NCBI RefSeq assembly: GCF_000002875.2
Contig: NC_009414.2
Coordinates: forward strand, 1-64,000
From: Leishmania infantum JPCM5
Lineage: Eukaryota; Euglenozoa; Kinetoplastea; Trypanosomatida; Trypanosomatidae
Direction of reading: 5' to 3'
Length of the DNA stretch: 64,000 bases
In this document: positions 41,096-51,706 of the stretch, piece by piece
Numbering within the stretch: the stretch's first letter is position 1
Layout: each line of letters opens with the position of its first letter
Program-made: the position numbers and the translations under genes
The notes under the pieces: generated by a model
Database searches by the model: none
What the model saw: only the letters and a program-made list of their open reading frames with translations
Told to the model about the DNA's origin: nothing

Positions 41096-42961
41096 TTAAA
41101 GGTGCGACGCGACGGCTCCTGGCACACCCATCTTGTCGAACATCAACTCCCTCTGCTGGCGTGCCTTCAGCGCCGCGGCGCTCTCGTTCTCCCGCGGAGG
41201 CGACGGCAGCAACTTTCCAGGGTTGCAGATGTTCTTTGGGTCCACTTTCTTCTTCACAGCAAAGAGGAGGTCTATCGCATTAGGCCCCATGTAGCGGCTC
41301 ATCCACGGCACGTGCTCGTAGCCGATGCCGTGGTGGTGGGTGAGGTTTCCGGTGTGCGCCAGCATCGCCTCCGTCGCGCGCTTCTTGATGGCGAGGAATA
41401 TCTTCATGTCCATGTCGTCCTTTTGTGCGCTCGCGAAGGTGAAGTAGAGGCAGCAGCCGTACCTGTACTGGTGGGCCGTGTGACATCCAATCCAGCCGCG
41501 GTGTCCGTGTTCCTTCCACACCTGCCGCACAGCGGCCTTCACTGCGCGCCAGCACGGGATCGCCTGCGAATAGAGAACACTCGTCTCGAAGACGTCCGCC
41601 CAGTGCGAGAGAGACAGGGCGAAGTCGCGTATGTAGGGCAGGTCGTACTTCTTATCCTGCCACGTGTCACCCGCGCCGCGGCCGATACCGACGCCACCGT
41701 ACTGCTTGAAGACTGCAGCCGTCTCGCTGCGCTGGAACTTGACGCGATCCGGCGTTCCCTCAAAGCCAACAATCACTAGGCTTATGCGGCGCAGGCTCCA
41801 GCCGCGGTACCTCTCAAGGAAGGACTTGACACCCGTACTCACCAGGCGCTGAAGGAAGCTGTGTTTGGTGGTGCTCATCGCCATACTCATACGAAAATCG
41901 TCCTCGTCGTACAGGCGCATCGTGCACGGAAGAATTCCTTTGGCGGTGCACGTGTAGAAGGCGCTGAAACCAGCCTCGAAAGTGGGGAACAGGTAGCCTT
42001 CGTATAGCTTCTTCTCCGGGATGGTTTCCAGCTTGATGGTGGCCTCCGTAATGATGCCGAAGGCGCCTTCGGAGCCGATGAAGAGCCCGTTCAGGTCCAC
42101 GCCACACGTGCGGGACGTGGTCGGGGTTTCGATGATGCCCGTCGGCGTTGCCACCTTCACAGCCACCACCATGTCTTCAATGTCGCCGTACTGGTTCGAC
42201 ATGGCCCCGCTGCCACGTGCACCAATCCATCCGCCGAGGGTTGAGTACATGTAGCTGTCGGGGTCGTGGCCGAGCATGAAGCCGTGGCGGAACAACTGCT
42301 CGTCCAGGTCGGGGCCAAGCACACCGGTTTCAAAGGTGGCCAGACGCGACTCGCGGTCAATCGATATCATGCGATTCATGCGGCGCATGTCCACGGAGAC
42401 GATCATGCGGGCACGCTCGAAGGGGTCTGCTTCGACGCCGCCCGTCACGTTGGTGCCGCCACCGAAAGGAATAACGACCACGTTGTGCTTGTGCGCCAGT
42501 CCCATAATCTCGGCGCAGTCCTTGTGGCTGTTCGGCAACAGAATGCAGTCTGGAGCGTGCTCGACCATGCCCTTGCGCACACGCCACAGGTCGCGGTAGT
42601 TTTTGCCCACGATGTGGCACAGGCGGCTCTTGCCGTCAGGGCGAATTTGACTCTTCTCCAGCACCGCGGAGATGTCTTTCATGAAGGCCTCGTTGATGTT
42701 CGGCTTGTTGAGCCTTGCAAGCGCCTGCTCGAGCGGGATGCTCGGCGACAGCGGCGGGATCTCCTTTGGACCTACTCCGCCGCTGACCTCCTGGTAGAGG
42801 AACTCGAGCAAGTTTTTGATGGGCTTGCCATCCACGTGGCGCACCCAGAGCGGGTTCTCGCTGTCGATCTGCATCTGGACACCCTCGACACCCCACCCAT
42901 TCCACTTGAGGCGATCATACACCTCCGCCTGGGTGGGCGCCTGCGCCTCGTCAGCGGGCAT
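41096..42961 (-). CDS. ADS: Alkyldihydroxyacetonephosphate synthase (glycosomal ether lipid synthesis)
   Basis: A 621-residue flavoenzyme from the ATG at 42961. It exchanges the acyl chain of acyl-DHAP for a fatty alcohol, the step that makes the ether bond of plasmalogens and GPI lipids. The FAD-binding PCMH domain shows VIPFGGGTNVTGG at about 164-175 and STLGGWIGARGSGAMSNQYGD further on. The C-terminal cap carries the catalytic triple histidine NLTHHHGIGYEHVPW (His about 542-544). The protein ends in SHL, a permitted peroxisomal type 1 signal, matching the known glycosomal location of the pathway in trypanosomatids. Length and all key motifs are normal. A SIDER-like repeat sits in its 3' region and may influence mRNA level. 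Confidence 0.97.
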   Translation of the reverse strand: MPADEAQAPTQAEVYDRLKWNGWGVEGVQMQIDSENPLWVRHVDGKPIKNLLEFLYQEVSGGVGPKEIPPLSPSIPLEQALARLNKPNINEAFMKDISAVLEKSQIRPDGKSRLCHIVGKNYRDLWRVRKGMVEHAPDCILLPNSHKDCAEIMGLAHKHNVVVIPFGGGTNVTGGVEADPFERARMIVSVDMRRMNRMISIDRESRLATFETGVLGPDLDEQLFRHGFMLGHDPDSYMYSTLGGWIGARGSGAMSNQYGDIEDMVVAVKVATPTGIIETPTTSRTCGVDLNGLFIGSEGAFGIITEATIKLETIPEKKLYEGYLFPTFEAGFSAFYTCTAKGILPCTMRLYDEDDFRMSMAMSTTKHSFLQRLVSTGVKSFLERYRGWSLRRISLVIVGFEGTPDRVKFQRSETAAVFKQYGGVGIGRGAGDTWQDKKYDLPYIRDFALSLSHWADVFETSVLYSQAIPCWRAVKAAVRQVWKEHGHRGWIGCHTAHQYRYGCCLYFTFASAQKDDMDMKIFLAIKKRATEAMLAHTGNLTHHHGIGYEHVPWMSRYMGPNAIDLLFAVKKKVDPKNICNPGKLLPSPPRENESAAALKARQQRELMFDKMGVPGAVASHL

Positions 42962-43783
42962 ATTGTCTTACGTTTTTATCGCTTCTTCTTGTCGCCTCGG
43001 GCTGTGCACGTCGCGCAACCACCCTCTTCTGCTGGGCTCGCGAGAACGTGCTCGTGAATCGGGGAGCAGGTGGGCACGTGACTTAGGATGTCTGCTCCGT
43101 GGAGAGAGTGGGCGAAGAGGGGAGTGAGTGAGGGTGCAGGCGAGTGCAGTCGTCAGTCCGGCTGCGGTGTGCGTCTCAGTGCACTCTACCCTTCTCGTGT
43201 CGCGGGGACAGGCAGCACAAGTCAAGGCGAAAAGAAGGGGTCAGGGATAGAGTGGACACCGCAGACACAAGAGAACCAAACAAGCAGAGATGATGATGGT
43301 GCGAATAATTCTATCAGCTGGAGACAGGCACACGGCAGAGACTCGCGGCGACACAGATATCAGCAGGAGAACGAAGTACGGTGCGGCACAAGGCAGAGAA
43401 AAATAGCGGAGGGGAGCACAGAGAGGGAGAAGAGACGCATGGGGCGCATGCAGCGAAAAAGAAGGGCCGGCGTGCGACGTCGGAGACGACGCTGGAACAG
43501 AACCACGACGCGGTCAGCGCCCACACACACGCCATGCGATGCAGCTCTCGCATTCGCGCATGCGCACGCACACAGACGGCAGATGCTTGGAGAAGTGCAG
43601 TCACCTAATTATGCTATAAGCGAGCGCGCAACAGAATACGAGGCGGCGCGCGCACACAGGCAGACGCGCACGTGAGCAGAGGAGCTGCAGTTGTTTCACT
43701 TTCTTTGTTCGCCGCGCGGGCAATGCCGTAACGAAGCAGCGCTCACGCCATACCACCCACCCACCCGCTCTGCCCTTAGCAGC
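42962..43783. other. Intergenic stretch, nothing recognised
   Basis: Leader of the alkyl-DHAP synthase gene and 3' region of the lysyl-tRNA synthetase gene. No supported gene. Confidence 0.6.
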
Positions 43784-45910
43784 TCAGTACTTTCCGCGGT
43801 AGCAGAAAAGGCGGAGCACGGCCATGGTTGCCTCATAGCGCCACCCTCGCGGTGCGCCATCCTCGGGCGCGTACGTCACCATGTCGCGCTGCTGCATCGT
43901 GGACAGGCATTGGCGCAGCTGGCGAATCTTCTCGAGCGACTCCGTCGGAGCGGCGCGCTTCAGCATCTCCTCTTCGAGCGCGTTGAGACAGAAGAGCGTC
44001 ATGTTGTGGTTGAAGCCGAAAAAAGAGGCCGTCTTACACCGACGTTTTGCATCGTGCGACGTGGCGTCGTGGCGGAGCAGCGGAAACAAAATGTCCTCGC
44101 GGATGGTGGAGGACCCGTTGAGGAGCATGGCGACGCGGTCGATCCCCATCCCCCACCCCGCCGTTGGGGGCAGCCCGACCTGCAGCGCCTTGAGAAACGT
44201 TTCGTCCAGCGCCATCGCCTCGTCGTCGCCGGTTTGCCTGTCCAGCAGCTGCTGCTGAAAGCGGTAGTACTGCTCCTGCGGGTCATTCAGCTCGCTGTAC
44301 GCGTTGCAGTACTCGGTGCCATTGATGAATAGCTCGAAACGAGCCGACAGCCCCGGCCGCGTGCGCTGCTCCATCGCCAGCGGGCTCATGAACAGCGGAT
44401 GGTCCGTCACGAACGTCGGCTCCACCACGCGATCAGTGATGAAGTAGTCGATGAGCTTGTCGAACATCTTGGCAGCCGTGCGCACCGACGGCAGCGGGAT
44501 GTTGTAGCGGAGCATGATGGCAGACATGTATGCCAGTCCACGCGGCGTACTCAGCTCTGTCGGGGGCGGCAGCTCGACGCCGGCCGCCTCCTGCACTGCG
44601 TCGTACGCGTTGACGCGGCGAAACGGCTGCGCAAGGTCGATTTCCACCGGCTTCTTTTCCACGCACGACGTCACAGTGATTTTGGTGGTGCCGTTCGCCG
44701 CGAGCGCCAAGTGGCGCAGGATCTCTTCCGTCATGGTCATCAGATCCTTGTAGGTGTGATAGGCGGCGTAGAACTCGCACGTGGTGAATTCGGGGTTGTG
44801 GCTGCGGTCGGCGTCCTCGTTCCGGAAGACGCGGCCGATCTCGTACACGCGCTCCATGCCGCCCACAACGCACTGTTTCAGGTGAAGCTCTGGGGCCACC
44901 CGAAGGAAGAGATCCGCGTCGTTGGCGTTGTGGTGCGTGACAAACGGCTTCGCGTTGGCACCTGAGGCGACGGAGTGCAGCACCGGCGTCTCCACCTCGA
45001 CGAAGCTGCGCGCGTCGAGAAAGTCGCGCAGAGCGCGCGTGATGGCGTGGCGCTTGCGGAAACGCTGCACGACGGACGGGCTGGACATCATGTCGACAAA
45101 GCGGTAGCGGTATTTGATGCCGGTGTCCGTGAGCGGCACGAAGCCCTTCAGGTCGGGGCACAGCGCCTGGTCTGTGCAGACGTACGGTGCCAAGATGGAG
45201 GCCTCCGTCGCGTAGAGGGAGAGCTCTCCTTTCGCGGTGCGACCCGGCACGCCGGTGGCACCGAGGATGTCGCCCGTGTGCAGTGTACTAGCAAAGGCAC
45301 GCAGGTCAGCCTTGGTGAAGGACTCGTTCACCTGCCGCAGCACCTGCAGTTGGGCTTCGCCGCTGCGGATGGTGATGAAAAGAATACCACCCATGTCGCG
45401 GATGCTCACGATGCGGCCCCCGACGCGCACACTAGGTGCCTCGCTGCACCGCTGATCGGCTCTGATGTAGTCATACTTTTCTCGGAACTCCGCGAGCGGC
45501 GTGACGGCGTCGAATGGCTGATACGCGTTCGGGAAGTCAAGAATGGTACGCGGCGGTGGAAGAGAGGCACCAGCCGGTGCGGTGTTGGTCGCGACTCCGG
45601 CGCGCTGGCTTCTCGAGGCTTGAAGAGTGGCGGGGACAACGGATGAGGCAGGGGCCCGATCGCGCCCCTTCCGCCTCCGCTCTTTGCTCCTCGGCGCCTC
45701 GCTCTCGGCGGCGGCGGCAGCGTGGGAACCCGGTGCTGACATTGGAGGAGAGGCAGAGGCGCTGGAGGCGGCCCCCTCCGCCGGCGGTGGCACAGTGTCG
45801 GCAGTCGTCGATGCTCCCTGGCGGACGACGGCAGATGTTCTCCGGTATTGTAAGGTTAAAGAGGTGAGCGGCAGCAGTGCCGCTGTCAGTGCTTTAGGGG
45901 CACGGTACAT
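43784..45910 (-). CDS. Lysyl-tRNA synthetase, class II, probably mitochondrial (KRS-2 type)
   Basis: A 708-residue protein from the ATG at 45910; the four codons open upstream begin with a non-ATG. It charges tRNA-Lys with lysine. The first 30 residues (MYRAPKALTAALLPLTSLTL...) form a likely mitochondrial targeting signal, followed by about 90 residues of low-complexity Ala/Ser/Arg sequence. The OB-fold anticodon domain starts near 160 (VRVGGRIVSIRDMGGILF). Motif 2 is at about 361-382 (VFRNEDADRSHNPEFTTCEFY) and motif 3 at about 579-600 (AGWGMGIDRVAMLL). A C-terminal extension of about 95 residues follows motif 3. Leishmania species have two lysyl-tRNA synthetase genes, and this one next to ADS corresponds by memory to the mitochondrial form. 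Motifs are intact. Confidence 0.95.
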   Translation of the reverse strand: MYRAPKALTAALLPLTSLTLQYRRTSAVVRQGASTTADTVPPPAEGAASSASASPPMSAPGSHAAAAAESEAPRSKERRRKGRDRAPASSVVPATLQASRSQRAGVATNTAPAGASLPPPRTILDFPNAYQPFDAVTPLAEFREKYDYIRADQRCSEAPSVRVGGRIVSIRDMGGILFITIRSGEAQLQVLRQVNESFTKADLRAFASTLHTGDILGATGVPGRTAKGELSLYATEASILAPYVCTDQALCPDLKGFVPLTDTGIKYRYRFVDMMSSPSVVQRFRKRHAITRALRDFLDARSFVEVETPVLHSVASGANAKPFVTHHNANDADLFLRVAPELHLKQCVVGGMERVYEIGRVFRNEDADRSHNPEFTTCEFYAAYHTYKDLMTMTEEILRHLALAANGTTKITVTSCVEKKPVEIDLAQPFRRVNAYDAVQEAAGVELPPPTELSTPRGLAYMSAIMLRYNIPLPSVRTAAKMFDKLIDYFITDRVVEPTFVTDHPLFMSPLAMEQRTRPGLSARFELFINGTEYCNAYSELNDPQEQYYRFQQQLLDRQTGDDEAMALDETFLKALQVGLPPTAGWGMGIDRVAMLLNGSSTIREDILFPLLRHDATSHDAKRRCKTASFFGFNHNMTLFCLNALEEEMLKRAAPTESLEKIRQLRQCLSTMQQRDMVTYAPEDGAPRGWRYEATMAVLRLFCYRGKY

Positions 45911-47135
45911 CACCGCACTCACCGAAGACGGACCGAGTCGACGAGGACGCAGAGAGAAAAAAAATCAGGGAGGGGTGAAAGAACCTGCGCAGCCGCGAAG
46001 CGCGACCCGGAAACGTGAGCATGCACACACAGAGCAGGAGCGGGGATTGGCCGAATGCGTAAGAAGAGCCAGCAGGTGGCCGAGTGCAGCCGTGTGACGG
46101 ATGGCAGGTGGGCCGTGTGGTTCCGAGGACAAGAAAAGAGGCGAAGACGATGAGCGCGCACAGAGAGTCGGTGTTGGCGAGAGCGACGTGAGCCAAGCCA
46201 TGCAAGCAGGACAAGAGAAGCGGTACGTCTCTCTCACTCTCTCACGCACGCGCAAGGGTGCATAAATGTCTAAGCGCGCGCGTACGTGCGTGTGCGCCGA
46301 GGTGATGCAAAGATGGCGCTTACTTGCCCTTCTCATCTCCTGTGAGGCGCGTGGGCGGCAAGCGGCATTGCGCCACGCCTCCCCGCCCCCTTCCCTCGTA
46401 CCCCTGAGGCATGTCCTCCCATGGCGATGAACGGCACCCTCGAGTGGAGAGGAGGGACGAGCATCCGCAGCCACAGAGACGCGCGCGCACAGAGAGAGCG
46501 CGTGCGCCACATCCATCCTCTTCGCAGGTGGGTTCGTGTGTGCGGTGGGGGGGAGGGGGAGGGGGGCCTCAGGGAGTTTGCCTGTTTTTTTTCTTCCGCA
46601 GGGAGAGGTTCACTTCTCAGCTCGGCGGTGAGGGCGGAGCTTCGTCCCCTCGTGTCTCCGTCGCAGAATCCATAGTGAATAGCGTACGGTACCCTAAGCA
46701 GAGGTGCGCACAAACAACCTCGTCAACGTCCTGTGCCCGACAAAAATGCACCGCAGCACGACGCCATCAAGATCACAAGTCGAGAAGTGGCGAGACAATC
46801 GAGGCCTCCTCCCACACGGTGTGCGCGCTCGCTGGCATGCACGCTTACAGGCACAGTCATGCAACCATAAACCGACACGCAAACGCAGGGGCCGGACTTG
46901 GTGCCCTTTCCCCCTCCCCACACGCACACGCACAGGAAGAACGGCGCCGTCACGACGGGGTGAGAACAAGGGAGAAGGGGCCACCGCAGCGCAGCTCGCA
47001 CGCAAAGGGAGATGAAGTGAGGAGGACGAAGAAGAGCCCAGCAAGAAAACACCACGCTGCGCTCGGCACCGTTGCCAGCCGCAGCGCTGGCATACACACA
47101 AGCAGGCGCACACGCCCACGGGTCACCCGCCATCG
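45911..47135. other. Intergenic stretch, nothing recognised
   Basis: A minus-strand pyrimidine tract (complement of about 45952-45990) precedes the synthetase gene, with a candidate acceptor AG at 45918-45919. No supported gene in the remainder. Confidence 0.6.
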
Positions 47136-48176
47136 CTACAGCTTGTAGTTAAAGAAGTAGAACTTAAAGGAGAGCGTGAGGCCCATGTGGAAGGCCGCCA
47201 CGAATACCACCAGGCCAATAAACCAGTTCCGCTCCAGCGTCGTCTTCCACATGTGCCACATGTTGATGAGCAAGTAGGCTGTAGACCAGGCGCCGCCGAA
47301 CATGACGAAGGCCCACTGCGCTGTACTAGACGGGATCATGCAGAGGATAGCCACAAGCTCAAATATGAACATGCTGTAGCCGTACAAGCAGACAGTGTCG
47401 GTGAGAGTGGCAGGCAAGTTCTTCCACTGCATAATGCCCCACACAACGGCACCAAAGACGAAGCAGTAGAGGTAGATGACGGCGTACGCGACTGAAGCGA
47501 CGGAGAAGTCGTACCTCCACGGCTGTGTCGTGTTGTTGTTCTTTGTGTAGGCAATCCTGCTCATGATGTTGCTGACCACCGCCAAGGTCATCCAGAGGGT
47601 GGTGCAGATCCAGAAGGGGCCGTACAGATCCGGTTTGCGGGACAGCACCACCCCCGCCTCCTCAAGCGTCGTGTCTTCCGCGATCCCACCAGTCCCGTCA
47701 ACACCAACAGATTCGTTGAGGTGCCAGTTACGATCCATCAGGAAGTCTGGCGGGTTTATCGGGATGAGCGTGTTGCTGAGGCGCAACAGCAGCTGCCGCG
47801 TGTTGATGTCAAAGAATTGCTGGTAGAAGGGGAGCGTCCAGAACTTGCTCGTTGCGGTCGTCTGGGAGGCCGCAGCGGCGTCAGCCCCTGCGGCGGCAGG
47901 CCCAGTTGGCGGCAGGGGCGCCATCGTGGTTAGCGGCGGGGTGCCACTGCCATCGCCGGCGTACAACTGCATCGGGGGCACGCCTGCATTGCCGTCCGAC
48001 AGTTGCTTGGAAACCTCCGTGTACGTGGCAGAGCCGTAGCCGTGGGGGTGATCGCCGGTGTTGCTGAGGGCAGCGGAGGGCGCGGACCCAGCGGGCGGCA
48101 CGGCGGCGCCGGTAGAGGCGTACGGCTGCTCGCGGAACGGGTCGGCCGAGATGCCGCTCTCGTACGGGTTCGCCAT
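47136..48176 (-). CDS. Yip1-domain membrane protein (YIPF1/YIPF2-like)
   Basis: A 346-residue protein from the ATG at 48176. The N-terminal third (residues 1-120) is a soluble Pro/Ala/Gly/Thr-rich cytosolic tail starting MANPYESG. The Yip1 domain follows, with the hallmark DLYGPFWICTTLWM and five hydrophobic segments to the C-terminus, ending in a short tail (FKFYFFNYKL). YIPF1/YIPF2 and yeast Yip proteins sit in Golgi and ER-exit membranes and bind Rab GTPases in vesicle traffic. Length and topology fit the family. Function here is inferred from the family. Confidence 0.92.
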   Translation of the reverse strand: MANPYESGISADPFREQPYASTGAAVPPAGSAPSAALSNTGDHPHGYGSATYTEVSKQLSDGNAGVPPMQLYAGDGSGTPPLTTMAPLPPTGPAAAGADAAAASQTTATSKFWTLPFYQQFFDINTRQLLLRLSNTLIPINPPDFLMDRNWHLNESVGVDGTGGIAEDTTLEEAGVVLSRKPDLYGPFWICTTLWMTLAVVSNIMSRIAYTKNNNTTQPWRYDFSVASVAYAVIYLYCFVFGAVVWGIMQWKNLPATLTDTVCLYGYSMFIFELVAILCMIPSSTAQWAFVMFGGAWSTAYLLINMWHMWKTTLERNWFIGLVVFVAAFHMGLTLSFKFYFFNYKL

Positions 48177-49365
48177 GGCTAATGGACTGTGCGGAGCGCG
48201 TGTATGCGATATCGAGCACGTATATCGTTGCAGTGGAGAAAAGGGCAGGGGGGACGCGAAAACACCGCAGCAGCAAAGAAGTGGGTGAGGGCGGTGAGGA
48301 GCGTTCAGGAATGCGCAACGGCAAAGGGTCGAGTGCACTCGCTCTCACTCTGGCGGTGGCGATGATGCGTGGAAGTAGTATAAAAATATGAGGAAGCGAG
48401 TAAAGGGAAGCAGCGGCGCTGACGGATGGCGCGTGACAGAGTAGTCGGACGAGGAAGTTAGAGGCGAGTCAGGCGGGGGGAGACCACTGAGCATGTGGGA
48501 GACGCGCATTCGTGCGCTAGTCCTGTCAGAGGCATAGCGTTGAAGCGAAGAAAGGCGTGTGCATCCCTTCGCCTCTTTCTTCCTGCCTCTCGCTTGACCT
48601 CCAGCCGGCTCGATGGCATTCTCTCCGGCGTGAGGATGTCTTTGCTGTGCGCAGGACTCCGCAGGCGTGTATGAGCTCATGGAGGGAGACAGGGGGAGGG
48701 GGGCAGAGGGCAGCACCTTCTCGACAGAAGTCACCACAAGGCCACGCGCACACACACGTGCCCACCTACGCCCTCCCCCTCCGACGGGGAGATCACGCGG
48801 GAGACGGAGTAGCACGGGCGGTTGATTGTATCTGCTAAATCCATGCACGCAAAAGGTCTGAGATGGCTGGGGCGGAAATACGTCAGTGGTGGCCACAAAA
48901 CTGTGAAAGACGAGAGAAGAGTGGCAAAGCACTCAACGAGAAGACGAATAAGGAAAGGCGGTGGGCGCAGAGGGCCTGCGCGTACTGAGCGGGAGCGAGA
49001 GCCGCCCCTTCTCTCCCCCCCACCCACCCACACGCAGACACACATACAGCCACGCCCAAGAAAACGCAGCGACCGCGCAGCGAAGCGGCACGTAGCGAAC
49101 TGTCGCTTGAGGGTACAACACACAGCACAGGGCACATGAGGGAGACGCTCCCGTGTGCTGAAGAGGAGAAAACCTTGACGCAGCAGCGTGGCTCCGCGGC
49201 CGCCAAGGTGCTTGAGCAATCCCTTCACGAAACAACTGCCCACCCCCTCTCTCTCCCACGCATACACGCAAACGCTGCATCCCTCGTGAAGCGCATTGCC
49301 TCCATAAAGTCTATCACCCTCCCCTCCTTTATCGCCTATCAGCGCGCATCGACCACAGTGCACCT
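48177..49365. other. Intergenic stretch, nothing recognised
   Basis: Leader of the Yip1-family gene and 3' region of the tail-anchored LRR gene. A candidate acceptor AG lies at 48187-48188. Frames up to 272 codons are pyrimidine-derived shadows. Confidence 0.6.
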
Positions 49366-50436
49366 CTAAGAGTTCTGCCGCTGCCGCATAATGATAGAGA
49401 CAACCACCATAGCTGCTGTGAGTGCTACACCAGCGTACAAGACGACGGAGCCGTCGCCTTTGAGGGAGAGGCGCGCAGCGGCCTTCGCCTCGATAGCCTC
49501 GTACAGCGCCTTCTCTGTCAGCAGCTTGATGCGCGGGTTGTTGTACCACTCCACCGTCCCGACACTGGTGCGGCTGCTACGGATCGCCTCCGTGAGCGCC
49601 TTGGCATTGTCGTCCGACAAGTCGCACGAGGTCAGGTCGAGGGAGTACACGTACCGCATGTGTGGCACCGCCCGCATCAGAGCCTCCCGCCCGACATCGG
49701 TGACGGCATCGTTGCAAGCCAGGTCAAGCGCGGTGAAGTGCTTATTGTTCGTTTTCGTAAGAGCCTCTGCAATGGCCGCAAAGCCGACGTCACCCATGTG
49801 ATTGACAGAAAGGTTGAGCGACTCGATACGCGACGCGCTGGAGAGTATAAAAGCCTCAGCGATGGCTACTGCGCCAAGATCACCGATGTGGTTGTCGCTG
49901 AGGTCGAGGGTCCTAAGGCTCGGGTGGCTGCCGAGTATCTCCGCAGCTATGCGCCCGCCCTCATCGCCCAACAAGTTGAAGGCCAGTGAAAGCTCCGTGA
50001 GGGTGCGGCAGGCCATCACGCCGTCGCACAGCGTGGGCAGCCCGCGTGGGGTGATGTGGTTCGTAACCACGTTTAGCGTCCTCAACTTGACAGACTGCAG
50101 CAACAGCGCGAGAGGGTATAGCGCCTCGTCCTGGATGGCGTTCTCATTCACATCGAGGTAGGTGAGATGCGGACAGTGCTCCCGCAGTGCGTCGAAGAGA
50201 AACATCGCACCCTGCGGGCCGATCTTATTGTCTTTGAGATCCAGCGACTCGAGATTCACCATCTTCGAAATGTACCGGCTTACCAGCTCGATGCAGTACT
50301 CGGGAGACATGTTGCTGCCGGACAAATCCAGTGATGTCACCCCGGCGGGGTCGACAATGGCGGCCTCGAGCGCCTCCGAGGTGAGCTGCCCATACGTGAG
50401 CTCGATCACGGGTTCCTGTGATGATAAGGCGGGCAT
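49366..50436 (-). CDS. Tail-anchored leucine-rich repeat protein (ribonuclease-inhibitor type)
   Basis: A 356-residue protein from the ATG at 50436. Residues 30-300 form about nine regular leucine-rich repeats of 28-30 residues with the LxLxxNxIGxxG pattern of ribonuclease-inhibitor and RanGAP-type repeats (VTSLDLSGSNMS, LESLDLKDNKIG, LRTLDLSDNHIGDLG, IESLNLSVNHMGDVG). After a linker, residues about 329-349 form a single hydrophobic segment (VVLYAGVALTAAMVVVSIIM) with only six polar residues behind it, the hallmark of a C-tail anchor. There is no signal peptide, so the repeat face should lie in the cytosol, anchored in the ER, mitochondrial or another organelle membrane. Binding partner unknown. 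Confidence 0.9.
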   Translation of the reverse strand: MPALSSQEPVIELTYGQLTSEALEAAIVDPAGVTSLDLSGSNMSPEYCIELVSRYISKMVNLESLDLKDNKIGPQGAMFLFDALREHCPHLTYLDVNENAIQDEALYPLALLLQSVKLRTLNVVTNHITPRGLPTLCDGVMACRTLTELSLAFNLLGDEGGRIAAEILGSHPSLRTLDLSDNHIGDLGAVAIAEAFILSSASRIESLNLSVNHMGDVGFAAIAEALTKTNNKHFTALDLACNDAVTDVGREALMRAVPHMRYVYSLDLTSCDLSDDNAKALTEAIRSSRTSVGTVEWYNNPRIKLLTEKALYEAIEAKAAARLSLKGDGSVVLYAGVALTAAMVVVSIIMRQRQNS

Positions 50437-51706
50437 TTCTCTAGATGGAAGCGGCGGGGGAGAGAGCGGCAGAGCGAGTATGGTGATGTGAGACAGAGCC
50501 TAGCAAAGATGTCGCTGCACCCCAGCGCCGGCGACTGCACGCGCGAGTGACGGGGGTGTCCTACGAAGAGGGGCAACTCAGGAGGTCCTTTGAAGGAACA
50601 CCAGTGCAACGCGAGACGGGCGAGCAACAACACAAATGAAGAGCCGACGAAGGCGTGCAAGAGGAAGACAAGGAGGCGCTGGGGTTGCGTGGGTGTGCAT
50701 GGGCGCCACACACGCGGTGACAGCGTTGGCAGGGGTTAGAGAACGCCAATGCACGCAAGAAATCGAGGCGCCTTTTAAGAGATGCCGTGGAAACGAGACT
50801 CACGCAAGCGCGTCTTACGATGAGTGCCGACAAAGGAAGGAAGAAGATAAGGGCGGCTCCGCGGCTGCCACACAAAGAGGGCGAGGATAGACTGCAGTGC
50901 GCAAGTCTGCGTCCACGTGTCGCGCGTCGAAGGCTGGCCAGAGGATGTGGGCCCTTGTGGATGGCAAATTATACGTTAGGGGAAGATATCAGTCTGAAGA
51001 TCTGTGCCAGCGCTCCACACCCTCCTCGAGGGGAGCCCACGCGCAACGATGGAGCAAGCGAGAGAGAAAGAGGAGGCGATGCGGCAACGGTGGAACGGCA
51101 AAAAAAGGGGATAAGCGAGAAATTGTCTGCCGCTTCAGGAAGCGGCTCAGCGATGTGGGCGTCGTGTGCGAAGTGGGTGGGAGAGAGTCGCCCACCACCG
51201 ACCCATACACTGCGACAGAGGGGAGACTACAACGCCCTCACCCTTGAGGTGTGCCATCAGCTAAGAGGGAATGTATGCACCACAAGTCGAGGAGCAGGAG
51301 GGGGTGGTGGTGGTGCGGTACGGTGAGTGTCATCCCTGCTCCATCGCCGACGCCGTGACGGTCGCTGGAGCCACCCCCTCGCAGCTCTGCGCATTCCGCC
51401 TCGCCTTTTTCGTTCGGTAAGGGCTGTGCGCTCAACGAAGACGTCTGCGGGCGCCAAAGTGAGGTGGGGTGTAAAGATTTCGAGCGTGTGTCAGAGGAGG
51501 GAGGGGGAGCACCAGTGCAGTGGTGTTCGCTGAGGGGCAGCCCTGCCCCTCCTGTCAAGGCCCCACCCACCCAACCGTTGCCTCGCCACCCTGCCCATTC
51601 CCCGAAAAACACAAAGGGAGCGCAGGCGCTACGTGAGGTGTCGACGGTGTTTGTGTGTGGGTGTGTGGGTTGGGGGGGGGGGGGGGCGTGCGCGCTGGCA
51701 CATGAC
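50437..51706. other. Intergenic stretch with a G-run
   Basis: A 15-base G-run lies at 51672-51686, giving a C-run in the minus-strand transcript. No supported gene. Confidence 0.6.
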
